Assembly (NCBI RefSeq): GCF_028128765.1
Contig: NZ_LBJG01000085.1
Location: 62,001 to 126,000, forward strand
Direction: 5' to 3'
From: Bradyrhizobium sp. CCBAU 51627
GTDB lineage: Bacteria; Pseudomonadota; Alphaproteobacteria; Rhizobiales; Xanthobacteraceae
Length of the DNA stretch: 64,000 nucleotides
The position numbers and the translations under genes are program-made. The notes beneath the pieces were generated by a model. The model did no database searches and was not told where the DNA came from. It saw only the letters and a program-made list of their open reading frames with translations. Positions 1 to 10,615 of the stretch are shown here, one piece after another (positions within the stretch are counted from its first letter, which is position 1; each line of letters opens with the position of its first letter).

Positions 1-192
1 CTCGAACAGCGCCTTGCGGTTCAGCTGCATCATATTGCTGACCTCAGGGGTCTGCACGTAGTCAGCGCCCTTGGCAGCGGCCTCCCGGATCAGCCTGGTT
101 GCCTGCGCGAGGCTCGGCTCGGGCATCAAGCCGGTGCGCATCTGCACCATGGCAGCGGTAAAGGTTCTGTCTTGAGCTTGATTGTGGCTCAT
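1..192 (-). CDS. Carbon-nitrogen hydrolase (nitrilase superfamily), N-terminal part
   Basis: This is the first 64 codons of a gene that runs off the left edge. The peptide begins MSHNQAQDRTF and continues AAMVQMRTG, then a helix with GADYVQTPE. That matches the N-terminus of nitrilase-superfamily amidohydrolases, where the first catalytic Glu lies in a strand of the form (A/D)-x-(V/I)-x-x-PE. These enzymes hydrolyse amide or nitrile C-N bonds with a Glu-Lys-Cys triad; the Lys and Cys lie outside the window. Its ATG overlaps the stop of the upstream glutaredoxin gene by 4 bp (ATGA), so the two are probably translationally coupled. The substrate cannot be told from this fragment. Confidence 0.8.
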   Translation of the reverse strand, partial: MSHNQAQDRTFTAAMVQMRTGLMPEPSLAQATRLIREAAAKGADYVQTPEVSNMMQLNRKALFE

Positions 193-464
193 GAGACCGC
201 CTTGACGCTTTCGAGCATGCCGTCGAGCTTGCCTTCGCGGTCGAGCGCATAGAGATCGTCGCAGCCGCCGACATGGGTTCCGCCGATCCAGATCTGCGGG
301 AAGGTCGAGCCCTGGCCGGCGCGATCGTACATCTCCTCGCGCCAGGACGGGTTCTTGGCGACGTCGAATTCGGTGAAGGCCGCCTTCTTGCGGGTCAGAA
401 GCGACCTGGCGGCGGAACAATAGCCGCATCCCGGCCTGGTATACATCTCGACAGCAGCGGTCAT
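189..464 (-). CDS. grxC: Glutaredoxin 3
   Basis: Small cytosolic dithiol glutaredoxin that reduces disulfides with glutathione. The active site CGYC follows TRPG near residue 12, as in GrxC. The TFPQIWIGG segment with its cis-Pro and the GGCDDLYAL segment form the glutathione-binding surface. An ATG at 482 would add six residues (MRALDA), but the product from 464 (MTAAVEMYTRPG, 91 aa) has the normal length and N-terminus of the family, so the internal ATG is preferred; neither start has a strong ribosome site. The gene lies downstream of comF on the same strand and overlaps the C-N hydrolase gene by 4 bp. Confidence 0.93.
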   Translation of the reverse strand: MTAAVEMYTRPGCGYCSAARSLLTRKKAAFTEFDVAKNPSWREEMYDRAGQGSTFPQIWIGGTHVGGCDDLYALDREGKLDGMLESVKAVS

Positions 465-511
465 GGCGTCCAGCGCTCTCATGTCATGAATTTATTGAAT
501 TATATGGGACT

Positions 512-1309
512 TTACCTGATCTCGACAACCCGGGCAAAGACCAGCACGTCGACCTGGGCTGCCTTGGCACGCAGCAGAGCGCGCGCACAGGCATCCAAGG
601 TCGCACCCGATGTCAGGACGTCGTCGACCAGGATGATGCGCCGGCCTTGGACCTCGGCCTGACGGTCGGGGGATACCTGGAATGCCCCCTGGACATTGGT
701 GGCCCGCTGTGCCCGCGACAGGCCGATCTGCTGCTCGGTGGCGCGCACCCGGCGCAGCACTTCGCCCCGTACCTTCACCCCGCTCTGCCGCGCGATGATG
801 TGCGCCAGCGCCCCGGACTGGTTGTAGCGTCGCCGCCAGGCCCGGCGCCAGTGCAGCGGCACCGGCACCAGCATGTCGGCGCCCGCGAGCAGTTCGCCGC
901 CCGCGCGCACCATCCAGCGGCCCATGGCGGGCGCGAGGTCCGTGCGGTCCTGGTATTTCAGCGCATGCACCAGGATGCGTGCGACGTCGTCGTAGCGCAC
1001 CGCCGCGCGGGCCCGCTGGTAGGCCGGCGGGCTCGCGATGGCCTCCATCGACAGCATGTCGGGACCGGGGTCATAGACAAAGGGAATGCCAAGCCGCGGG
1101 CAGTACGGTCGTTCGATGAACGACAGCTTTGCCCAGCACGCCGCGCACACGCCCTCGCCATCGACCGGCTCGCGACAGGACACGCATAAAGTCGGCAGGG
1201 CGATGTCGAGCGAGAGCTTGGCCACGCGCGTGAGCACGTGGCGGCCGGCCAACCAGGCAGCTCGCAAGGGTGCGGCGATGGAACGGGTGGGGGCAGCGTC
1301 GGCGTCCAT
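512..1309 (-). CDS. comF: ComF family amidophosphoribosyltransferase-like protein
   Basis: A 265-residue ComF-type protein. The N-terminal part has a zinc-ribbon-like cysteine set (CVSC and CAAC, about residues 42-58). The C-terminal part is a type I phosphoribosyltransferase fold with the PRPP-binding loop ILVDDVLTSGATL at about residue 225. In naturally competent bacteria ComF acts in DNA uptake; in alphaproteobacteria the family is widespread and its role often unknown. It is followed 30 bp later by grxC on the same strand. The divergent methyltransferase starts at 1494, and a palindromic repeat fills the space between. Confidence 0.9.
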   Translation of the reverse strand: MDADAAPTRSIAAPLRAAWLAGRHVLTRVAKLSLDIALPTLCVSCREPVDGEGVCAACWAKLSFIERPYCPRLGIPFVYDPGPDMLSMEAIASPPAYQRARAAVRYDDVARILVHALKYQDRTDLAPAMGRWMVRAGGELLAGADMLVPVPLHWRRAWRRRYNQSGALAHIIARQSGVKVRGEVLRRVRATEQQIGLSRAQRATNVQGAFQVSPDRQAEVQGRRIILVDDVLTSGATLDACARALLRAKAAQVDVLVFARVVEIR

Positions 1310-1352
1310 GGGAGGAGGCTAGCGTTCCGCTAGCGCGGGCTCAAGCCGCAGT

Positions 1353-1485
1353 CTCGTGCCCCGGGACGCAACGCAGCGCGGAGCGGTGCGTTGCTGAGCC
1401 GGGGCCCAGAAGCTGCATGCGCAGAAGCATGGGTCCCTGTGTCTGCTGAGCGTCACTGCGTGCCGCACCGCGTCCGGGACACGAG
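1353..1485. repeat. Dispersed intergenic palindromic repeat, family A, copy 1
   Basis: The end arms TCTCGTGCCCCGGGACGC and GCGTCCGGGACACGAGA are near-complementary and bracket about 100 bp of further imperfect palindromes. It fills most of the gap between the divergent comF and methyltransferase genes. Related copies occur at about 2373-2502, 21605-21675 and 40005-40140. Confidence 0.7.
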
Positions 1486-1493
1486 AGATTGCA

Positions 1494-2372
1494 ATGACCA
1501 GCACGATCGGCGTAACCAGCGGCATGGCTCAGGACCCGCAGACCCCGCCCGCGTTATTTGATCGCGCCTTGCTGCATGCGCGGCAGCGGCGTGCGCAGGC
1601 GCAAGGCGAAGTGGCATTTCTGCTCGACCGGGTCGTCGAGGACATGTCGGACCGGCTGGCCGCAGTGATGCGGGAGTTTCGCGCGCCGGCCGACCTCTGG
1701 ACGCCAGGTGAGGGGCTCGCCGCTCTTTGCGCCCGGCTGCCCTCCATCCAACGGATCGCGCTCGATGCTGCAGGCTCGGAGAAATTGCCGTTCGCGCCTG
1801 AGAGCCTCGATCTCGTCGTCTCGGCGCTGGCGCTGCAATTCGTCAACGATCTGCCGGGCGTGCTTGCGCAAATTCGTCGTGCGCTGAAGCCGGATGGCAT
1901 GCTGCTGGCCGCGATGATCGGCGGCGACAGCCTGACCGAGCTACGGCAGGCTTTTGCCGCGGCGGAGGCCGAATGCGAGGGCGGCGTGTCGCCGCGCGTC
2001 GCGCCGTTCGCCGATCTGCGCGACATCGGCGCGCTGTTGCAGCGGGCGGGCTTTGCGCTGCCGGTGACCGATGTCGATCGCGTCGTGGTGCGTTATGGCA
2101 ATGCGTTCGCCTTGATGCAGGATCTCCGCCGCATGGGCGCGGCCAACGTCCTGATCGAGCGCCGCCGCACCCCGAGCCGGCGCGCGACGCTGCTGCGCAT
2201 GGCCGAAATCTACGCCGAGCGCTTTGCCGATGCCGACGGGCGCATCCGCGCCACCTTCGACATCATCTGGTTGTCCGGCTGGGCGCCGCATGCAAGCCAG
2301 CAGCAGCCGCTGAAGCCGGGTTCGGCGAAAGCGAGCCTTGCGGAGGCGGTGAAGAAGGCGGGAAAAGAGTGA
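1494..2372 (+). CDS. SAM-dependent methyltransferase (BioC/NDUFAF5-like)
   Basis: A class I methyltransferase of 292 residues. The region LPFAPESLDLVVSALALQFV (about residues 100-120), followed by LKPDGMLLAAMIGG, is the motif II/III part of the Methyltransf_11 fold. The overall pattern, including FDRALLHARQRRA near the start, resembles the alphaproteobacterial homologue of mitochondrial complex I assembly factor NDUFAF5. The classic glycine-rich SAM loop is poorly conserved here (the segment around LCARLPSIQRIALDAAG), which is common in this subgroup. A second ATG at 1524 (MAQDPQTPPALF) may be the true start. It is convergent with mutT. The substrate is unknown; hydroxylation or methylation of a respiratory subunit is only an analogy. 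Confidence 0.8.
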   Translation: MTSTIGVTSGMAQDPQTPPALFDRALLHARQRRAQAQGEVAFLLDRVVEDMSDRLAAVMREFRAPADLWTPGEGLAALCARLPSIQRIALDAAGSEKLPFAPESLDLVVSALALQFVNDLPGVLAQIRRALKPDGMLLAAMIGGDSLTELRQAFAAAEAECEGGVSPRVAPFADLRDIGALLQRAGFALPVTDVDRVVVRYGNAFALMQDLRRMGAANVLIERRRTPSRRATLLRMAEIYAERFADADGRIRATFDIIWLSGWAPHASQQQPLKPGSAKASLAEAVKKAGKE

Positions 2373-2502
2373 CACGTGTCCCGGACGCGCTGCAGCGTGA
2401 AACGCTGCTGCGGAGAGCCGGGACCGCGCTCTTTGCCTCTCTGGGCTCCGGCTCTGCAGCGCACCGCAAGGGCGCTGCGCTGCGTCCGGGGCACGGCCCG
2501 CC
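2373..2502. repeat. Dispersed intergenic palindromic repeat, family A, copy 2
   Basis: It lies between the convergent methyltransferase and mutT genes. It opens with GTGTCCCGGACGCGCTGCAG and closes with GCTGCGTCCGGGGCACG, which are near-reverse complements, and there are internal hairpins. It may serve as a bidirectional terminator, but no T-run marks a Rho-independent one. Confidence 0.7.
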
Positions 2503-2913
2503 TCACATCAGCAAATCGATCAAATGCGGGATCAGCGGAATGTCCGCGGGCGGCATCGGATAGTCGCGCAGCTTGTTGGCTCGGACCCAGGCGAGGGTCT
2601 GGCCCTCGCGGGGCGTCACCAGCCCTTCCCAGCGCCGGCAGATATAGAGCGGCATCAAGAGATGAAAGGTCTCGTAGCCGTGGCTCGCAAACGTGAGCGG
2701 CGCGAGGCACGGCTCGGCGACGGTGATGCCGAGCTCCTCGTGGAGCTCGCGGATCAGGCTCTGTTCGGGCCGTTCGCCGGGTTCACACTTGCCGCCGGGA
2801 AATTCCCAGAGGCCGGCGAGCGTCTTGCCTTCCGGTCGCTGCGCGATCAGGACGCGCTTGTCGGCATCGACCAGCGCGCAGGCCACCACCAGTGTGAGCT
2901 TGAGCTCGGCCAT
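2503..2913 (-). CDS. mutT: 8-oxo-dGTP diphosphatase (Nudix)
   Basis: A 136-residue Nudix hydrolase that cleans oxidised nucleotides from the dNTP pool. The complete Nudix box G-x5-E-x7-REUXEE-x-GU is visible at about residues 40-62 (GGKCEPGERPEQ followed by RELHEELGI). The N-terminal KLTLVVACALVD and the C-terminal WVRANKLRDYPMPPAD are typical of MutT. It lies 5 bp downstream of argJ on the same strand and is probably cotranscribed with it. Confidence 0.92.
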   Translation of the reverse strand: MAELKLTLVVACALVDADKRVLIAQRPEGKTLAGLWEFPGGKCEPGERPEQSLIRELHEELGITVAEPCLAPLTFASHGYETFHLLMPLYICRRWEGLVTPREGQTLAWVRANKLRDYPMPPADIPLIPHLIDLLM

Positions 2914-2918
2914 GATCG

Positions 2919-4160
2919 CTAGGACCGGTAGTCCCCGTTAATCGCGACATATTCCTTGGTGAGGTCGCAGGTCAGCACGCGGTCGCGGCCCTTGCCGAGG
3001 CCGAGCGAGACCAGAATCGCGATCTCCGGGGCCTTCATCGCTTCCGACACCTGCGCCTCGTCATAGGATGGATCGCGCGCGCCGCTCTTGGCGACGCGGA
3101 TGCCGTTGAACGAGATCGACAGCTTGTCGCGATCGGCCGGCTCGCCGGCCTTGCCGACCGCCATCACCACGCGGCCCCAATTGGCGTCTTCGCCGGCGAT
3201 CGCGGTCTTCACCAGCGGCGAGTTGGCGATCGACATCGCGATCTTGCGCGCCGAGGCCTTGGTCTTGGCGCCCTCGACGGTGATCTCGACCAGCTTGCGC
3301 GCGCCTTCGCCGTCGCGGGCGACCTGTTCCGAGAGATTGGCGAGGATCTGGTTGAAGGCTTTCACGAAGGCCTTCAGGCGCGGATCGCTCGCGCGGCTGA
3401 TCTTGGGTGCGCCGTGCTCGGCGGCGGCGCCGGTGGCGAAGGCCAGCAGCGTGTCCGAGGTCGAGGTGTCGCCGTCGATCGTGACCGCGTTGAACGTGTC
3501 CTCGACGCCGGCCTTGAGCAGCGCCTGGAGCGCGGCGGGCGCGATCGGCGCGTCGGTGAAGATGAAGGACAGCATCGTCGCCATGTCGGGCGCGATCATG
3601 CCCGCGCCCTTGGCCATGCCGTTGATGGTGACCTTGGCCTTGCCGAGCTTCACGGTCGCGGTCGCGACCTTCGGGAAGGTGTCCGTGGTCATGATCGCCT
3701 TGGCGGCGGCGAGGTATTCGCCTGCTTCCGCTGATACGGCGAGGCGTCCCAGCACGCCGTCGAACTTGGTCGCGTCCAGCGGCTCGCCGATCACGCCGGT
3801 CGAGGCCAGGAAAATCTCGCTCTCGCTGCACCCGACCGCCTTGGCCGCGATCTTCGCGGTCAGGGCCGTGGAGGCGCGGCCGGTCTTGCCGGTGAAGGCA
3901 TTGGCGTTGCCGGAATTGACGACCAGCGCGCGGGCTTTGCCGCCCTTCAGCTTGGCGCGGCACCATTCGACCGGCGCGGACGGGCACTTCGACTTGGTGA
4001 AGACGCCGGCCACCGCGGTGCCCTTGTCCATGATGGCCAGCAGCACGTCGGTACGGTTCTTGTAGCGGATGCCGGCCTCGGCCGTCGCAAGACGGACGCC
4101 CGCGATCACGGGCATATCGGGGACGTTCTTCGGGGCGAGGGGAGAGACGGAGGAGGACAT
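2919..4160 (-). CDS. argJ: Bifunctional ornithine acetyltransferase / N-acetylglutamate synthase
   Basis: ArgJ recycles the acetyl group between acetylornithine and glutamate in arginine synthesis. The 413-residue product starting MSSSVSPLAPK has the family length. The autocleavage site is visible as KGAGMIAPDMATMLSF, where the Thr after Ala becomes the N-terminal nucleophile of the beta chain. Other marks are VNSGNANAFTG and DGDTSTSDT. The open frame extends to 4220, but the ATG at 4160 gives the canonical N-terminus. It is cotranscribed with mutT and is upstream of it. The parvulin gene lies about 100 bp further upstream on the same strand. Confidence 0.96.
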   Translation of the reverse strand: MSSSVSPLAPKNVPDMPVIAGVRLATAEAGIRYKNRTDVLLAIMDKGTAVAGVFTKSKCPSAPVEWCRAKLKGGKARALVVNSGNANAFTGKTGRASTALTAKIAAKAVGCSESEIFLASTGVIGEPLDATKFDGVLGRLAVSAEAGEYLAAAKAIMTTDTFPKVATATVKLGKAKVTINGMAKGAGMIAPDMATMLSFIFTDAPIAPAALQALLKAGVEDTFNAVTIDGDTSTSDTLLAFATGAAAEHGAPKISRASDPRLKAFVKAFNQILANLSEQVARDGEGARKLVEITVEGAKTKASARKIAMSIANSPLVKTAIAGEDANWGRVVMAVGKAGEPADRDKLSISFNGIRVAKSGARDPSYDEAQVSEAMKAPEIAILVSLGLGKGRDRVLTCDLTKEYVAINGDYRS

Positions 4161-4264
4161 CGCGAGGCGCCTTCGTGGGAACTGGATAAGCAGATGCCCG
4201 GCACGGGGGCCGGGCATCACGAAGGCTTAGATACTCTTGGCGTCAGCGAAGTGACAGCAAATTC

Positions 4265-5200
4265 TTACTTCTTGGCGGGAGGCGCCATCTTGCCGTCGGC
4301 AGGCTTGACATCGGCAGGCTTGGTCGCGTCGGCCGGCTTGGCATCCTTGGACGCATCAGCCTGATCCATCCGTTCGACCTTGGCATCCGCGCGGAGCTTG
4401 GCGACGTAGTCGGCCTGGGCCTTGCGGGTGACGTACTGCTCGATCTGGGGCTTGACCTGCTCGAAGTCCGGCGCCTTGCGGTTGCGCTTTTCCTCGACCT
4501 TGATGATGTGCCAGCCGAACTGCGACTTCACGGGGTCGGAGATCTTGCCCGGCTCCAGCGCGAACGCGACCGCCGAGAATTCCGGCACCATCTGTTCCTT
4601 GGTGAAGAAGCCGAGGTCGCCGCCGTCGGCGGAACCCGGATCCTTGGACTTCTTCTTGGCGAGCTCGGCGAAATCGGCGCCCTTGTCGAGCTCGGCCTTC
4701 ACCGCCTTGGCCTCGTCCTCGGTCTCGACCAGGATGTGGCGGGCGCGCACTTCCTGCTCGCCGGTGATCTGCTTGGAGGCCTCCTCATAGACCTTCTTCA
4801 TGGTATCGGGGGTCGTGGCGGCCTTGCCTTCGTTGGCGAGCAGGCTGTCCATCAGCAGGCGGTTGCGAGCGAACGCCATCCGCTTCTTGAACTCGTCGCT
4901 GTCGGCGACCTTCTTGTCCTCGGCGGCCTTGGCCACGATCTTCATGTCGATCAGGAACGACAGGACGTTCTCGTCCTTGGTCGCCGGATCCATCTGGGCG
5001 AGGCTCGGTCCGAGCTCCTCCTCGGCCATGGTGACGTCGCTCTTCTTGATTTCAGCGCCATTGACCTTGGCCAGAACGGGATCGTCGGCCGCCCGGAGCG
5101 GGCCCGCGAACGCCAAACACAGCGCCAGGGCCAGGGAGCCAGCCAGGGCGGACGCATGGCGAAAACGCTGGCCGGTAGTTACCGGGAACGAGGTGGTCAT
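4265..5200 (-). CDS. Periplasmic parvulin-type peptidyl-prolyl isomerase (SurA/PrsA-like)
   Basis: A 311-residue exported foldase. An N-terminal signal peptide (hydrophobic run SALAGSLALALCLAFAGPL, cut near LRAAD) is followed by a SurA-like helical domain and one parvulin domain at about residues 150-245. The parvulin domain has VRARHILVETEDEA, GGDLGFF and FGWHIIKVEE. The C-terminus is a low-complexity tail of Lys, Pro, Ala and Asp with KPAD-type repeats. It probably assists folding of secreted or outer-membrane proteins. It is divergent from secA across a 350-bp gap; the shared theme of export is consistent but does not prove coregulation. Confidence 0.9.
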   Translation of the reverse strand: MTTSFPVTTGQRFRHASALAGSLALALCLAFAGPLRAADDPVLAKVNGAEIKKSDVTMAEEELGPSLAQMDPATKDENVLSFLIDMKIVAKAAEDKKVADSDEFKKRMAFARNRLLMDSLLANEGKAATTPDTMKKVYEEASKQITGEQEVRARHILVETEDEAKAVKAELDKGADFAELAKKKSKDPGSADGGDLGFFTKEQMVPEFSAVAFALEPGKISDPVKSQFGWHIIKVEEKRNRKAPDFEQVKPQIEQYVTRKAQADYVAKLRADAKVERMDQADASKDAKPADATKPADVKPADGKMAPPAKK

Positions 5201-5320
5201 GGAAAATCCTTATGTTGAAGCAGGGGCTGCTTGAGCGGGGCGGACACTCGCCCAATTCAGGGGGGCTTGGCAACGCGAAAAGTCTGTCAAAATGATGAAT
5301 TAGCCGCAATGCGGCCGCCG

Positions 5321-5349
5321 TTGACAAGGCCCTGACCGGGCCATATCTC
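5321..5349 (+). promoter_or_regulatory. Sigma70-type promoter for secA
   Basis: TTGACA at 5321-5326 and TATCTC at 5344-5349 are separated by 17 bp. The spacer itself contains the short inverted repeat GGCCC-TGACC-GGGCC, which could be an operator. Transcription would start near 5356 and leave an untranslated leader of roughly 195 nt before the secA ATG at 5552. The rest of the 5201-5551 gap holds no convincing gene. Confidence 0.6.
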
Positions 5350-5551
5350 TGCCCGGTCGCGACCATGGCGATGGCGTTTATTTTGCTGCGTTTTTGGCCG
5401 GTGAACCCAGACTAGCCCAATTCCCACCCATATGGCGGATGACCCCGCAGTCCGGGCTCTGGCGTCAGAAGGCGTCACGGTGAGTTGATAGGCTGGCGGG
5501 TGACAACTTCGTAGGCCCAACGCGGTTGAATCGCGAACACAGGAACTAGGC

Positions 5552-8392
<2,841 letters not shown>

Positions 8393-8402
8393 GGCCTGAA
8401 TG

Positions 8403-8425
8403 TGAGGCGCGGTGCTCGCGCCTCA
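8403..8425 (+). terminator. Stem-loop after secA
   Basis: TGAGGCGCG and CGCGCCTCA form a perfect 9-bp stem with a 5-nt loop 11 bp after the secA stop. There is no following T-run, so a Rho-independent role is possible but not certain. Confidence 0.5.
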
Positions 8426-8427
8426 TT

Positions 8428-8545
8428 CAACGCCGTCGTCGCCCGGCTTGACCGGGCGACCTAGTGCGCCGCGGCGCCTCGGTTCAATCACATTGGTCTC
8501 TGGAATACTGGATCGGCCGATTAAATCGGGCGATGACGGTTGTGC
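8428..8545. repeat. Dispersed intergenic palindromic repeat, family B, copy 1
   Basis: It contains the hairpin GTCGCCCGG-CTTGA-CCGGGCGAC (8438-8460) and a trailing ACTGGAT...CGGGCGATGACGG segment. Related units occur at about 49383-49505 and 50997-51064. It lies between the convergent secA and MarR genes; the remaining bases up to 8629 show nothing else. Confidence 0.6.
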
Positions 8546-8629
8546 CTATGGCGGGCAGCTTCCTCCACATCGTCGTCCTGGATCTGCGCTTCGCTTGTCC
8601 AGGGCGGCGAGGAGATTGAATCGTCGCCC

Positions 8630-9088
8630 TCAATTGGAGCTGTCGATCAAGCTCTCCAGCAGCCGCTTCAGTTCGCTCGTCGACTTGTCCCCGTAGCTTT
8701 CCAAAATGTGCTCTTCCTGGTCGACTGCGAGCGAGTTGAGCTTCTTGCACAGCACCTTGCCGCGGTCGGAGATGAACATCAGCACCTTGCGGCGATCGTT
8801 GGGATCCTGCACGCGATAGACCAGTGCGTCGGAGACCATGCGATCGATCATCTTGGTCAGCGTCGGATGGTTGAGCAGCACCGCGTCCGCAAGATCGCCC
8901 ATCGAATGGCCGTCGCCGTCCGACAGCACCTTCAGGATGCGCCACTGCTCGACAGGAACTCCCTCCTTGCTCAAGCGCAGTTCCAACTGCCGGTTGATCT
9001 CCCGGTTGGCTTGCGCGAGCAGATAAGCGAGATGTTCGGTGATGGGAGCGTTCGATTTTGCCACGGCTAAGACTTCGTCTTGACCCAA
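8630..9088 (-). CDS. MarR family transcriptional regulator
   Basis: A 152-residue winged-helix regulator. The dimerisation helix (EHLAYLLAQANREINRQLE) is followed by VEQWRILKVL, the recognition region MGDLADAVLLNHPTLTKMID, and the wing VQDPNDRRKVLMFISDRG, whose D-x-R-(R/K) pattern is diagnostic. It is divergent from the AmiC-like/amidase/ABC cluster, and an AT-rich palindrome lies between them. It therefore probably controls that cluster in response to an amide, acid or related effector; this is inferred from position. Confidence 0.88.
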   Translation of the reverse strand: MGQDEVLAVAKSNAPITEHLAYLLAQANREINRQLELRLSKEGVPVEQWRILKVLSDGDGHSMGDLADAVLLNHPTLTKMIDRMVSDALVYRVQDPNDRRKVLMFISDRGKVLCKKLNSLAVDQEEHILESYGDKSTSELKRLLESLIDSSN

Positions 9089-9137
9089 ATGAGTGAATGT
9101 CTTGCAATCAATGCTGCATCTATATGCACTTCAATTG

Positions 9138-9149
9138 TTGAATATTCAA
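9138..9149. promoter_or_regulatory. Candidate operator between MarR gene and amide cluster
   Basis: TTGAATATTCAA is a perfect 12-bp palindrome inside a strikingly AT-rich stretch (about 9110-9170) of an otherwise GC-rich region. It sits between the divergent MarR gene and the AmiC-like gene. Size and symmetry fit a MarR-type operator. Confidence 0.5.
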
Positions 9150-9243
9150 TATTTTCAAAATAGGATCATTGCCCAACAAAAGGGCGGATGCCGCGGCCGC
9201 CTGCTCAATGTGCTTTCAGGTCTGGTGCCAGACAGGAGTTGGC

Positions 9244-10428
9244 GTGCGCGCGACGGTGAACTTCCCGGCTCACGGCGGTCCGGCGTTACCGCCGTCCCTG
9301 CTGTTCAGGAATCTGTCGTCATCGGCGAATGACGGCGGCTTGTTGCCGAGTGATCACGCCTTTTTCAAACGCCGTGGCGCCAACAAGCTGCGCGTCGGCG
9401 GCTTCATCTGCTGCACCGGCTCGCCTGGGATCTGGGGACCCTGCGCCACCAACAGCGCGCAGCTCGCGGTCGCCGAGATCAACAAGCGCGGCGGTATCCT
9501 CGGCCGCGAGATCGAACTGTCCATCTACGACGCCGGCGGACCGCTCGACGAGGTCCTGAACCGCGCCGAGCAGGCGATCGCGTCTGACGAGCTCGATCTG
9601 ATCCTCGGCCTGCACACCAGCGCGGTCCGCGTCGGCTTGCGCGACGTCACCACGCGCCACCGCATCCCCTATATCTACACACCGGTCTATGAAGGCGGCG
9701 AGCGCACGCCGGGGGTGATGGCGATCGGCGAAACACCGCGCTGGCAGAGCCGGCCGTCGATCCACTGGCTGGCCGACGTCAAGAAGGCGCAGCGCTGGTA
9801 TCTGATCGGCAGCGACTACGTCTGGCCCTGGCAGTCGCACCGGGCCGTGAAGAATTACATCAGGGAAACCGGTGGCTACGTCGTCGGGGAGGAGTTCGTG
9901 CCCCTCGGCGAGGACAATCACGAGCCGCATCTGGCGCGCATCCGCGCCGCGCGGCCTGACGTGGTGCTGATCTCGCTGATCGGCACCGACAGCAGCACCT
10001 TCAATCGCGCTTTCGGCGAATGCGGCCTGGGTGCCACCACGCTGCGGCTTGCCGGCGCCATGGACGACACCGTTCTGCTCGGCATCGGCGCCGACAACAG
10101 CGAGAACATGTTCTGCGCGTCCGGCTATTTCACCGGCACCGGCACGCGCGCCAATGACGACTTCCAGAGCCGCTATCGCGCGATGTTCGGCCCGAACGCG
10201 CCGCCGATCGGCTCGGTTGGACAGTCCGCTTACGAAGGCCTGCGTTTCCTCGAAGCGGTCGCCAACAAGACCGGCTCATTGGCGACACGGCCGATGCTCG
10301 CAGCCGGCCGCAACATCGTCTACAGCGGCGCCCGCGGAGTGGTCACCATTCGCGATGGGCGCGCGCGGATGCCGATGCATCTCGCCGCGGCCGATGGCCT
10401 CGACTTCAGGCTAATCAAGCCGATCTGA
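9244..10428 (+). CDS. AmiC-like amide/urea-binding protein without export signal
   Basis: A type I periplasmic-binding-protein fold of 394 residues. Segments such as LAVAEINKRGGILGR, YIYTPVYEGGE, RWYLIGSDYVWPWQS and ARPDVVLISLIGTDS align in character with Pseudomonas AmiC and with amide/urea-binding FmdD/UrtA proteins. The GTG at 9244 is chosen because AGGAG (9234-9238) lies 5 nt before it; in-frame starts further down have no such site. The N-terminus (VRATVNFPAHGG...) has no hydrophobic signal sequence, no Tat motif and no lipobox. The protein therefore looks cytoplasmic, like AmiC, which senses amides, rather than like a transport receptor. No AmiR-type antiterminator is visible nearby. 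It is first in the amidase/ABC transporter cluster. Confidence 0.75.
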   Translation: MRATVNFPAHGGPALPPSLLFRNLSSSANDGGLLPSDHAFFKRRGANKLRVGGFICCTGSPGIWGPCATNSAQLAVAEINKRGGILGREIELSIYDAGGPLDEVLNRAEQAIASDELDLILGLHTSAVRVGLRDVTTRHRIPYIYTPVYEGGERTPGVMAIGETPRWQSRPSIHWLADVKKAQRWYLIGSDYVWPWQSHRAVKNYIRETGGYVVGEEFVPLGEDNHEPHLARIRAARPDVVLISLIGTDSSTFNRAFGECGLGATTLRLAGAMDDTVLLGIGADNSENMFCASGYFTGTGTRANDDFQSRYRAMFGPNAPPIGSVGQSAYEGLRFLEAVANKTGSLATRPMLAAGRNIVYSGARGVVTIRDGRARMPMHLAAADGLDFRLIKPI

Positions 10429-10457
10429 CGCGAGGCTGATCAAGCCGATCTGACGCG
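10408..10457 (+). repeat. 25-bp tandem duplication across a stop codon
   Basis: Two adjacent 25-bp units (10408-10432 and 10433-10457) beginning AGGCTRATCAAGCCGATC differ at one base. The first includes the TGA stop of the AmiC-like gene, so the second is downstream noncoding sequence. It is probably replication slippage. Confidence 0.85.
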
Positions 10458-10615
10458 CGCAGCGGTCCGCGCTGGCGCCATTGCAAAATAATACTTGAAA
10501 AGGAAAATATTTCCGTTTTGAATGTATCGGTGGGGCCGGCGGCATGCGCGTCGCGCTTGAGCGGCCCCGCCCAACGTTTTCAAGGAACCGCGTCAAGAAA
10601 CTTCAGGAGAGCGCC

